Positions 1-5,489 of a stretch of 8,084 bases of DNA are shown here, in pieces. Source of the DNA: Actinomycetota bacterium (GTDB lineage Bacteria; Actinomycetota; Actinomycetes; Actinomycetales; Microbacteriaceae); NCBI GenBank assembly GCA_016870695.1, contig VGAV01000093.1, forward strand, positions 1 through 8,084, read 5' to 3'. The notes below the pieces were generated by a model. That model ran no database searches, was not told where the DNA came from, and was given only the letters and a program-made list of their open reading frames with translations. The position numbers were made by a program, and so were the translations under genes. How positions within the stretch are numbered: position 1 is the stretch's first letter; each line of letters starts with the position of its first letter.

Positions 1-1281
1 AACGTGCACATGGGCGCGCTCGCCTTGGTCGCCGCGTGCATCATCGGCGTCCTCGTCGTCGGCGAGTCGCTCGACGACGTGCTCGGCGGCTTCCCCGTCG
101 ACGCGCTGCTCATCCTGCTGGGCATCACCTACCTCTTCGGCATCGCCCGCGCCGTCGGGACCATCGACTGGCTCGTCGACCGGTCGGTGCGGCTGATCGG
201 GGACCGCGTCGCCCTCATCCCGTGGGCGATGTTCGCCGTCGGGACGCTCGTCGCGTGCCTCGGCACCTCCCACGCCGCCTTCACGCTCGTCCCGATCGCG
301 ATGAGCCTCGCGCACAAGCACCGCATCCACTCCACGATGATGGGCATCGCGATGAGCTCCGCGATCGTCGGCGGCGCCCTCGCCCCCACGAGCATCGTCG
401 GCATCACCGTGCTGACGGTCGCCACGACCGCCGGCATCCCCTACAACGCCGCTCTCATGTTCGGTCTGTCGGTCGGCATCAACACGCTCATCGTCGCGGT
501 CGCGTTCCTAATGTTCGGCGGACGCGAGCTCATCGCCCGCGGCCGTGCCGCCAAGGCCGCGTCGACCGAGCTCGGCACCGGCGGCGGCTCGGGCGGCACC
601 GGGCGCGGCACCGGCGGCGGCTCCGGCGTCACCGGCGTGCTGACGCAGACCACGGCGCAGAAGCTCACCGGCTACCAGCTGATGACGCTCGTCTCGATCC
701 CCGTACTCGTCATCGCGTTCTTCACGCTCACACTGAACGACGTCGACCTCAACCTTGGCGCCGTCGCGCTGACCCTCGCCGTGCTGCTCGCCTTCATCAA
801 CCCGAAGGCCGGCCGCGAGGGCCTGGGCAAGGTCGACTGGAACACGATCCTGCTGCTCGGCGGCATCATCACGTACGTCGGCGTCCTCACCCGCCTCGGC
901 GCCATCGACCAGCTCGGCGAGTTCGCCCGCTCGGTGAACGAGCCGCTCGTCGCCGCGCTCGTCCTCTGCATCATCGCCGGCCTCGTCTCGGCCTTCGCCT
1001 CGACGATCGGCATCATCGGCGCTCTCGTGCCCCTCGCGGTGCCGCTGCTGCTGCCCGGCGGCGGACTGGAGATGACCGGATTCATCTATGCGCTCGCGAT
1101 CTCGGCGTCCCTCGTCGACTGCGCGCCGTTCGGAACGACCGGTGCGACCATCGTCGCGTCGGCTCACGAGGACGACCGGGCTCGCCTCTACCGTCACCTG
1201 ACGATCTGGGGGCTCTCGATGGTCGTGATCGGCCCGGTGATCACGATCGCCGTGCTGGTCGTCCCGTTCCTCGGAGGGTGA
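1..1281 (+). CDS. MatC/SLC13-family membrane carrier (5' partial)
   Basis: Polytopic inner-membrane transporter of the ion transporter superfamily, closest in look to the MatC dicarboxylate (malonate) carrier family. The N-terminal part matches the MatC_N style: NVHMGALALVAA at the window edge, GITYLFGIARAVGTIDWLVD (about 40-60), then VALIPWAMF. About ten hydrophobic segments are visible in 426 residues. Two halves are separated by a hydrophilic loop (about 178-225) that is unusually rich in Gly, Ser and Thr and carries an 11-residue duplication. The second half has the GLVSAFASTIGIIGALVP segment typical of SLC13/CitMHS-like permeases. The reading frame is open to base 1, and family members normally have a few tens of residues before this point, so the GTG at 4 is unlikely to be the true start. 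Substrate is not visible; a di- or tricarboxylate is the family expectation. A hairpin follows the stop by about 20 nt. Confidence 0.85.
   Translation, partial: NVHMGALALVAACIIGVLVVGESLDDVLGGFPVDALLILLGITYLFGIARAVGTIDWLVDRSVRLIGDRVALIPWAMFAVGTLVACLGTSHAAFTLVPIAMSLAHKHRIHSTMMGIAMSSAIVGGALAPTSIVGITVLTVATTAGIPYNAALMFGLSVGINTLIVAVAFLMFGGRELIARGRAAKAASTELGTGGGSGGTGRGTGGGSGVTGVLTQTTAQKLTGYQLMTLVSIPVLVIAFFTLTLNDVDLNLGAVALTLAVLLAFINPKAGREGLGKVDWNTILLLGGIITYVGVLTRLGAIDQLGEFARSVNEPLVAALVLCIIAGLVSAFASTIGIIGALVPLAVPLLLPGGGLEMTGFIYALAISASLVDCAPFGTTGATIVASAHEDDRARLYRHLTIWGLSMVVIGPVITIAVLVVPFLGG
573..623 (+). repeat. 33-bp tandem duplication inside the carrier loop
   Basis: An 18-bp stretch beginning CGGCACCGG at 573-590 is repeated exactly at 606-623, a period of 33 bp (11 codons). 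It lies in frame in the MatC-like gene and encodes the Gly-rich loop GTGGGSGGTGR followed by GTGGGSGVTGV. It probably arose by slippage in a disordered cytoplasmic loop between the two membrane halves. Length variation between strains would be expected here. Confidence 0.8.
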
Positions 1282-1301
1282 TCCCCCCACAGCCTCCGCG
1301 G

Positions 1302-1340
1302 GAGACGGCCCGGATCGCCTCGGCGGTCCGGGCCGCTCTC
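1302..1340 (+). terminator. hairpin terminator after the carrier gene
   Basis: CGGCCCGGA at 1306-1314 pairs perfectly with TCCGGGCCG at 1327-1335. GAGA (1302-1305) and TCTC (1337-1340) extend the stem across a one-base bulge at 1336. The loop is 12 nt. It starts about 20 nt after the carrier stop and is followed by a mixed pyrimidine stretch and not a true T run, as is common in high-GC actinobacteria. Confidence 0.65.
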
Positions 1341-1392
1341 GTTCCCGGCGTGCTTGAAGGCCGTCAGCGCCCAGCGCCAAGGCCGCGGGACC

Positions 1393-1398
1393 TAGGCT
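1393..1398 (+). promoter_or_regulatory. -10 box, leaderless promoter of the DUF429 gene
   Basis: TAGGCT fits the actinobacterial -10 pattern TANNNT and ends 7 nt before the ATG at 1406. Transcription would therefore begin at or within a few bases of the start codon. No Shine-Dalgarno sequence precedes this ATG, which supports leaderless translation. I find no convincing -35 at 16-18 nt spacing. Confidence 0.6.
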
Positions 1399-1405
1399 CG
1401 ACGGG

Positions 1406-2182
1406 ATGAGAACCGTCGGAGTCGACCTCGCGGCCGGTACCCCCGGGACGGCGCTCGCCGAGATCCTCTGGACCGACAGCGGAGCCCGGCTCACCCGGCT
1501 CGAGATCGGGATCCAGGATGCCGACATCGTGGCATCCGTCTGGGCCGGCGACGCGTGGCTGGGGATCGACTGCCCGCTCGGCTGGCCGGACGCGTTCGTC
1601 GACTTCGTCGGCGCGCACCACGCGGACACGGCTCCGTCGCTCGGACCCGTCGACGGCGGCGCGGACTGGCGCCGCCCGCTCGTCTACCGCCACACCGACC
1701 ACGTCGTGTACGGCCGGATCGGCCGCTGGCCGCTGAGCGTCTCGACCGACCGCCTCGGCGTCACCGCGTTGCGCGGCGCCGGATTGCTGCGGCGTCTGTC
1801 CGAGGCCGGCTTCCCCGTGGACCGTGCGGCCGAGGGGCGCCTGTTCGAGGTGTACCCCGGCGGGTCGTTGCGCCTGTGGGGCTTCGAGACGAAGGGATAC
1901 CGGGTGGATGCCCCCCGTCGCCGCGCTCTGCTCGACGTGCTGGCGGCGCGGGCTCCCTGGCTCGACCTCGGCGGGTTCGCGCCGCTGGCGATCGCGAAGG
2001 CCGACGCGTTCGACGCGCTCGTCGCCGCGTTGTCCACCCGCGCGGGAGCGCTCGGGATGTTCGCGCGTCCGGCATCCGGTGCTCTCGACGTCGCCCGCCG
2101 GGAAGGGTGGGTCGTCCTGCCGGACGGGGCTTTCGAGGACCTGGGGCCGGGGGTCGTCGGGACGGTGTCGCCGAACTCCTGA
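1406..2182 (+). CDS. DUF429 family protein, predicted RNase H-fold nuclease
   Basis: A 258-residue protein of the DUF429 family, a group predicted from fold comparison to be RNase H-like nucleases; no cellular role is established as far as I know. Visible signatures are the N-terminal MRTVGVDLAAG strand with Asp7, GIDCPLGWP with Asp55, YRHTDHVVY around residues 93-101, FEVYPGGSLRLWG with Glu148, then the KGY motif. Near the C-terminus is KADAFDALVAAL with Asp200 and Asp203. These acidic residues are in the right order for a metal-binding RNase H-type site, but the assignment to catalysis is inference. The start is fixed by the -10 box just upstream and by the GVDLAAG motif being near the N-terminus. 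The last residues (SPNS) and the stop are encoded by the first unit of the AACTCCTGA repeat array, so the native end of the protein may have been altered by the repeat. Confidence 0.82.
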   Translation: MRTVGVDLAAGTPGTALAEILWTDSGARLTRLEIGIQDADIVASVWAGDAWLGIDCPLGWPDAFVDFVGAHHADTAPSLGPVDGGADWRRPLVYRHTDHVVYGRIGRWPLSVSTDRLGVTALRGAGLLRRLSEAGFPVDRAAEGRLFEVYPGGSLRLWGFETKGYRVDAPRRRALLDVLAARAPWLDLGGFAPLAIAKADAFDALVAALSTRAGALGMFARPASGALDVARREGWVVLPDGAFEDLGPGVVGTVSPNS

Positions 2183-2560
2183 GATCTGGCTGGCGGGCCG
2201 CGCGCCGGTGTGCTGCGTGTGCCGCGAGGTGGCGTCGCCGAACTCCTGAGTTGTGGCGCGCGGGCTGCGCGCTTGTGCTGCGTGTGCGGCGCGGTGGCGT
2301 CGTCGAACTCCTGAATTCCGGCGCCCGGGCCGCGCGCCGTGAGCCCGCGCCGCGGAATTCCGGCTGATTGCCGCGTGATGTCGCCGCACTCGTCGCGGGA
2401 CTCAGGAGTTGTGCGGGCGCCGGGGCCGCGGGATCTCGGTGAATCGCGGCGTGACCTCGTCGCGGGACTCAGGAGTTGTGCGGGCGGCGGCGCCGGAGGA
2501 TTGCGGCGGATCGCCGCGTGACCTCGTCGCTCTCGTCGCGGGGTTCAGGAGTTGCGCGGG
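2166..2560. repeat. array of six AACTCCTGA cores, three per orientation
   Basis: The core AACTCCTGA occurs at 2174-2182, 2241-2249 and 2306-2314. Its reverse complement TCAGGAGTT occurs at 2402-2410, 2469-2477 and 2545-2553. Spacings are 67 and 65 bp on the left and 67 and 76 bp on the right, with an 88-bp gap in the middle that carries two copies of GAATTCCGG (2313-2321, 2355-2363). Flanks are shared within each half: a 14-bp run TGTGCTGCGTGTGC recurs at 2209-2222 and 2274-2287, and a 31-bp stretch at 2389-2419 recurs exactly at 2456-2486. The core is part of a semi-palindrome (AACTC-C-TGAGTT), so the right half can also be read as same-direction units with a changed centre. The array fills most of the gap between two convergent genes. 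No coding gene is supported in it. Confidence 0.9.
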
Positions 2561-2565
2561 CGGCG

Positions 2566-2649
2566 TGCCCGGCGCAGGTGCGGGCGGCGCTCGACCTGCG
2601 CCGGTCGGATTACGCCCGTGATCCCCGGTTCGCGCCCGACGACGGCTAG
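2566..2649 (+). pseudogene. possible 3' tail of a lost gene
   Basis: Directly after the repeat array a plus-strand frame ends in TAG at 2647-2649 and reads VRAALDLRRSDY, then ARDPRFAPDDG before the stop. Its composition and codon choice look like a real protein C-terminus, and its stop shares the palindromic CTAG (2646-2649) with the stop of the convergent aldo/keto reductase. I recognise no family, and no start or upstream domain is visible, since the array replaces whatever lay before. Chance openness in high-GC DNA is the main alternative. Confidence 0.25.
2569..2604. terminator. perfect 11-bp hairpin between convergent genes
   Basis: CCGGCGCAGGT at 2569-2579 pairs perfectly with ACCTGCGCCGG at 2594-2604, leaving a 14-nt loop. 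It lies about 40 nt beyond the aldo/keto reductase stop (minus strand) and beyond the repeat array on the plus strand, so it may stop transcription from either side. No T run follows on either strand. Confidence 0.5.
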
Positions 2650-3485
2650 AGCATGGGGAGGCGGCGTGGCCGGGATCCGCGCGGGAAGGCCGCATCGATG
2701 CGTGCAATCTCGGCATCGGTGAGGTGCAGGGTTCCGGCTCCCGCGTTGTCGTCGGCGTGGGCGGGGTTGGACGCCTTGGGGATCGCGAAGACCGACGGAT
2801 GCCGGACGAGGAAGCGCAGCGCCACCTGACGCGGAGTCGCCCCGTGAGCTGCGGCGATCTCTCCGAGCACCCGGCCGCCCGGCGTCTGCGGACCCGAAAA
2901 GTCGCCGTGGCCGAAGGGACTGTACGCCACCACCGCGACGTCGTGCTCCGCGCACCACGGCAGCACGGCGTGCTCGATCGCGCGTTCGCCGAGATGGTAG
3001 AGCACCTGGTTGCAGGCGAGCCGGCCCTCCCCGCCCGCTCCCCAGGCCTCTTGGAGGTCGGCATCGTCGAAGTTGCTGACGCCCCACGACCGGATCTTCC
3101 CCTGCTCGCGCAGGCGCTCGAAGCCGGCGAAGGTCTCCTCCAGCGGATGGGAGCCGCGCCAATGCAGCAGGTAGCTGTCGAGCCGGTCGGTCCGCAGGCG
3201 CCGGAGGGATCGCTCGCACGCGGCGATCACCCCGTCCCGGGAGGCGTTGCTCGGGAGGACCTTCGACACGAGGAAGACCTCCTCCCGCCGGCCGGCGATG
3301 GCCTCACCGACCACGATCTCGGCGTCGCCGTACATCTCGGCGGTGTCGATGTGCGTCATGCCGCGGTCCAGTCCTCGTCGCAGGGCATCCACGGCGGTCG
3401 GCCGGTGGGCGTCGTCGATGTACCAAGTACCCTGGCCGATCGCCGCGACATCGGAGGGAAGGGGCCCGAACGGGCGGTGCTCCAT
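2646..3485 (-). CDS. YeaE-like aldo/keto reductase
   Basis: A 279-residue NADPH-dependent aldo/keto reductase (TIM barrel, cytoplasmic) that reduces aldehydes or ketones to alcohols. It resembles E. coli YeaE, a methylglyoxal reductase: GQGTWY at 17-22, HIDTAEMYGDAE with Asp47 and Tyr52, VFLVSKVLPSNA with Lys75, YLLHWRGS with His108 (the D-Y-K-H catalytic set is complete). WGVSNFDDADLQEAW, CNQVLYHLGERAIE and the cofactor-binding AIPKASNPAH near the C-terminus follow. The frame stays open upstream, but the family begins close to this Met. AGGGG about 8 nt before the ATG acts as ribosome site and overlaps the stop (TAG) of the 23-codon ORF 11 nt upstream, suggesting one transcript and possible translational coupling. 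The physiological substrate cannot be read from sequence. Confidence 0.92.
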   Translation of the reverse strand: MEHRPFGPLPSDVAAIGQGTWYIDDAHRPTAVDALRRGLDRGMTHIDTAEMYGDAEIVVGEAIAGRREEVFLVSKVLPSNASRDGVIAACERSLRRLRTDRLDSYLLHWRGSHPLEETFAGFERLREQGKIRSWGVSNFDDADLQEAWGAGGEGRLACNQVLYHLGERAIEHAVLPWCAEHDVAVVAYSPFGHGDFSGPQTPGGRVLGEIAAAHGATPRQVALRFLVRHPSVFAIPKASNPAHADDNAGAGTLHLTDAEIARIDAAFPRGSRPRRLPML

Positions 3486-3496
3486 GGTCGCCACCC

Positions 3497-3568
3497 CTAC
3501 GCGGGCTGCTTCTCGGCGACGACGGCCTCGAGACGGACGAGGAGTGCGGTGCGGACCGGTGTCGCCAT
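3497..3568 (-). pseudogene. 23-codon remnant of an ABM-type monooxygenase
   Basis: Reads MATPVRTALLVRLEA then VVAEKQPA and stop. The first 15 residues look like the N-terminal strand of antibiotic-biosynthesis-monooxygenase (ABM, putative quinol monooxygenase, YgiN-like) proteins. The last eight resemble the usual C-terminus of the same family (a VDVLAAKLP-type ending). The simplest reading is an in-frame internal deletion of roughly 75-80 codons. A good ribosome site, GGGAG, sits 7 nt before the ATG, so the short peptide is probably still translated. It is followed after 11 nt by the aldo/keto reductase. Alternative: a genuine small leader ORF that feeds ribosomes to the reductase start. The family resemblance is from memory and short. 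Confidence 0.5.
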
Positions 3569-3612
3569 GATGTTCTCCCGTGCTCGGTGGAGGTGATCCG
3601 CCGAGCTTGCTC

Positions 3613-3655
3613 CCCGGACCGCGGCGGACGCCACCTGTCTTGACGGTGGTCCGGG
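3613..3655. repeat. inverted repeat upstream of the ABM remnant
   Basis: CCCGGACC at 3613-3620 is exactly complementary to GGTCCGGG at 3648-3655, with 27 nt between. An alternative, mutually exclusive pairing is CCACC (3631-3635) with GGTGG (3645-3649). The site is 45-90 nt upstream of the ABM-remnant start on the minus strand. It could be an operator, part of a 5' leader, or the old terminator of the RidA-like fragment. I found no clear minus-strand -10/-35 in this stretch. Confidence 0.35.
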
Positions 3656-3669
3656 CGCCTGTTACCACG

Positions 3670-3726
3670 TCACGGCAGCACGGCGTCGACCTCCAGCTCG
3701 ACCAGGACGTCAGGCTCGAAGAGGGG
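3670..3726 (-). pseudogene. RidA-like C-terminal fragment
   Basis: A minus-strand frame reading PLFEPDVLVELEVDAVLP and stop. The DVLVELEVDAVLP ending is very like the last strand of RidA/YjgF-family proteins (enamine/imine deaminases and relatives, about 130 residues), which commonly end in a VEIEAVAV-type motif. Further upstream in this frame the reading (APAVVRHRRR) loses family likeness, and a plus-strand promoter occupies 3828-3874, so no full gene can fit. It is best read as the 3' stub of a deleted gene that once preceded the ABM and reductase genes. Chance resemblance over 18 residues remains possible. Confidence 0.4.
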
Positions 3727-3827
3727 TCGACGCCGATGGCGGACAACGGCGGGAGCGGAAAGGGCAGCGCCCGCGGGGAGCGGTTCGAGGTCGATCTTTC
3801 GCCGGAATCAGCTGCCGTGTCGGCCTC

Positions 3828-3856
3828 TTGCCGCTGGGCGGCGGCGGTGCTAACGT
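3828..3856 (+). promoter_or_regulatory. promoter of the ArsR-SRPBCC unit
   Basis: TTGCCG (-35, 3828-3833) and TAACGT (-10, 3851-3856) are separated by exactly 17 nt. The -10 ends 8 nt before the ATG at 3865, so the transcript is predicted to be leaderless or nearly so. No Shine-Dalgarno sequence is present before that ATG. This is the best-formed promoter in the window. Confidence 0.75.
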
Positions 3857-3874
3857 GCAACCAAATGGTTGAAC
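3855..3874 (+). promoter_or_regulatory. palindromic operator over the ArsR start codon
   Basis: CAACCA (3858-3863), AA, TGGTTG (3866-3871) form a perfect 14-bp palindrome. One mismatch and two more pairs outward give GTGCAACCA-AA-TGGTTGAAC, an 8/9 match between half sites. It overlaps the last bases of the -10 box, the predicted transcription start and the ATG. A bound ArsR dimer here would block RNA polymerase, so autoregulation of the repressor and its SRPBCC partner is expected. Binding itself is inference from position and symmetry. Confidence 0.65.
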
Positions 3875-4224
3875 AACGGACAGTCGACGACGCGGAGATC
3901 GATCGCGTGTTCCACGCGCTCGCCGATGCGACGCGACGCGACATCGTGCGACGCACGCTCGTCGCCGAACAGTCGGTGTCCGATCTCGCCGCGGGCTACG
4001 CCATGTCGTTCGCGGCCGTGTCCAAGCACGTCGCGGTGCTCGCCGAGGCGCGCCTCGTTCACAAACGAGCGGAGGGGAGGACCCGACTCGTGCGCGCCGA
4101 CCCCGCGGGCCTGGAGCGGGCGCAGCGACTGCTGCGGTCGTACGAGGACCTCTGGCGCGGCCGGATCGACCGGCTCGACGCCCTGCTCGCTGAAGAACCC
4201 CGCGATCCTGAATCCGGCGGCTGA
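3865..4224 (+). CDS. ArsR-family transcriptional repressor
   Basis: A 119-residue winged helix-turn-helix dimeric regulator. VFHALADATRRDIVRRTL (15-32) is the family's opening helix pair. SVSDLAAGYAMSFAAVSKHVAVLAEARLV (37-65) spans the helix-turn-helix with the recognition helix at about 47-61, and HKRAEGRTRLVRAD (66-79) is the wing. The cysteine metal box of ArsR/SmtB sensors (ELCVCDL) is replaced by a Cys-free SVSDLA, so it is not a classical arsenic or heavy-metal sensor. It belongs to the ArsR group that sits beside SRPBCC/AHSA1 genes. The start is chosen because the family begins about 10-15 residues before the FHALADATRR motif and because the promoter and operator sit directly on this ATG. 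The open frame upstream is not translated on this reading. The SRPBCC gene follows after 79 nt, probably on the same transcript. Confidence 0.9.
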   Translation: MVEQRTVDDAEIDRVFHALADATRRDIVRRTLVAEQSVSDLAAGYAMSFAAVSKHVAVLAEARLVHKRAEGRTRLVRADPAGLERAQRLLRSYEDLWRGRIDRLDALLAEEPRDPESGG

Positions 4225-4303
4225 CCGCCGACGCGCGGCATCCCTCCGGCGTCACCGACCCCCAGAGAAGCAGACACACCGACCTCCGAAGAAGGAGCAC
4301 GTC

Positions 4304-5281
4304 ATGCCCGTCACCTCCGTCACCAGCGACGCCGAGTCGCTCACGATGACCCTCGTCGCCGACTTCCCGGTCGGACCCGAGCGGCTATGGAGCGTCTTCA
4401 CCGACCCGCGGCAGCTCGAGCGGTTCTGGGGCCCTCCCGGGTGGCCCGCCACGTTCGACAGCTTCGACTTCTCCCCGGGCGGGTGGGCGAAGTACCACAT
4501 GACCTCCCCGCAGGGGGAGAACGCCGGCGGGGTCTGGCAGTTCACGGACATCGACGCCCCGCGGGGCTTCACGGTCATCGATTCCTTCGCGGACGCCGAC
4601 GGCACCATCATCGAGGACCTCCCCGGCTCGCGGATGACCTTCGCGTTCGAGGCGACTCCGGAGGGCTCACGGCTGACGAGCGTCAGCCACTTCGCGTCCG
4701 CCGAGGCCCTGGAGCAGATCATCGCGATGGGCGCCGTCGAAGGCTCGACCCTCGCACTCAACCAGCTCGACGCCGTCCTGCAGGACCTGCGCGACTACGC
4801 CCAGGGCAAGGGCACGCGGATCGAGGTGCTCAGCGAGCAGCACGTCCGCATCACCCGCCTCATCGACGGGCCGCGCGAGCTCGTCTGGCGCGCGCACACC
4901 GACCCCGACCTCATGCGCCGCTGGATGCTCGGCCCGGACGGCTGGCGCATGACCCACCGCGAGATGGACCTCCGCCAGGGCGGTACCTACCGCATCGCCT
5001 GGGAGCCCGAACCCGGCACCGAGGGGGAGGCGTTCGGCTTCGACGGCGAGATCCTGCTCATCGACGAGCCGCGCCGCATGGTCCAGACCGAGCACATGAC
5101 CGGAACCGACTACCCCTCCACCACCAACGACCTGTCGCTGTACGAGGAGGACGGCGCGACACTCCTCACCCTGCTCATCGCGTACCCCGACGCCGCGACC
5201 CGCGACATGGTCCTGGCCACGGGCATGGTCGACGGCATGGAGCAGAGCTTCCAGCGTCTGGAGCGCGAGCTGGTGCACTGA
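4304..5281 (+). CDS. tandem SRPBCC (AHSA1-type) domain protein
   Basis: A 325-residue cytoplasmic protein with two START-like SRPBCC domains of the AHSA1/activator-of-Hsp90-homologue type, which form a hydrophobic ligand cavity. Domain 1 (about 15-150) has VGPERLWSVFTDPRQLERFW and a DFSPGGWAKYHM strand. Domain 2 (about 170-322) has GPRELVWRAHTDPDLMRRWM, MDLRQGGTYRIAW and a C-terminal helix ending FQRLERELVH. Most family members next to ArsR genes are single-domain proteins of about 140-170 residues, so this looks like a fused or duplicated pair. The two domains are diverged and are not a recent copy. The ATG is preceded at 6 nt by a strong ribosome site (AAGGAG, 4292-4297). The ligand is unknown; such proteins are often implicated in stress or xenobiotic responses. 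A hairpin terminator follows the stop by 6 nt. Confidence 0.9.
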   Translation: MPVTSVTSDAESLTMTLVADFPVGPERLWSVFTDPRQLERFWGPPGWPATFDSFDFSPGGWAKYHMTSPQGENAGGVWQFTDIDAPRGFTVIDSFADADGTIIEDLPGSRMTFAFEATPEGSRLTSVSHFASAEALEQIIAMGAVEGSTLALNQLDAVLQDLRDYAQGKGTRIEVLSEQHVRITRLIDGPRELVWRAHTDPDLMRRWMLGPDGWRMTHREMDLRQGGTYRIAWEPEPGTEGEAFGFDGEILLIDEPRRMVQTEHMTGTDYPSTTNDLSLYEEDGATLLTLLIAYPDAATRDMVLATGMVDGMEQSFQRLERELVH

Positions 5282-5287
5282 GGCGGG

Positions 5288-5316
5288 AGGGATGCCGCGA
5301 GCTCGTGGCATCCCTT
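5288..5316 (+). terminator. intrinsic-type terminator after the SRPBCC gene
   Basis: AGGGATGCC at 5288-5296 pairs perfectly with GGCATCCCT at 5307-5315. The stem continues inward through a G-T and two G-C pairs to an AGCT tetraloop (5300-5303). A pyrimidine-rich tract (TCTCCCCTTCC) follows. Both arms contain the window's over-represented word GGATGCC/GGCATCC. Confidence 0.75.
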
Positions 5317-5367
5317 CTCCCCTTCCCTCGCGGGTCGGGGTGCGGCGCGCCGGAGGCGGGCCTGTCG

Positions 5368-5442
5368 CGGAATCGGATGCGGGCGGCGGAATCGGATGCC
5401 ACGGGCATTCTGCTCCGAATCCGGCGCGGCCGTCCGATTCCG
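5368..5442. repeat. 75-bp imperfect hairpin with 19-bp periodicity
   Basis: CGGAATCGGA occurs at 5368-5377 and again at 5387-5396, 19 bp apart; the direct repeat is longer as GCGGAATCGGATGC (5367-5380, 5386-5399). The complementary TCCGATTCCG is at 5433-5442 and a one-mismatch copy TCCGAATCCG at 5414-5423, also 19 bp apart. The two 29-nt arms match at 23 positions when folded. The 17-nt loop holds a further small TGCC-ACG-GGCA hairpin. It lies between the convergent SRPBCC and sufU genes and could end transcription from both, or be a REP-like element. The rest of the 5317-5489 gap shows nothing I can identify. Confidence 0.75.
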
Positions 5443-5489
5443 ACGCGCGGCGGACCGGGACGGAGCGGTGCGCGGCGGGGCGCGCGGGG

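Noticed and set aside
508..1629. Long minus-strand open frame opposite the carrier and DUF429 genes
   Set aside because: It is antisense to two well-supported genes, has a low-complexity Arg/Glu/Asp-rich translation typical of high-GC shadow frames, and shows no domain.
2166..2560. CRISPR array
   Set aside because: Cores are only 9-12 bp, flip orientation halfway, and the sequence between cores is itself repeated and not unique spacers. No cas gene is present.
3640..3667. Plus-strand promoter TTGACG with TTACCA
   Set aside because: The -10 match is poor and no plus-strand gene starts close downstream; the ArsR gene has a better promoter at 3828-3856.
3486..3956. Upstream extension of the aldo/keto reductase frame
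   Set aside because: The extension has no family likeness, and the reductase fold begins at the Met at 3485, which has its own ribosome site.
3869..5281. 470-codon frame that joins an alternative reading of the ArsR gene to the SRPBCC protein
   Set aside because: The part over the ArsR gene is out of frame with a clear winged-helix protein; SRPBCC starts at 4304 with a strong ribosome site.
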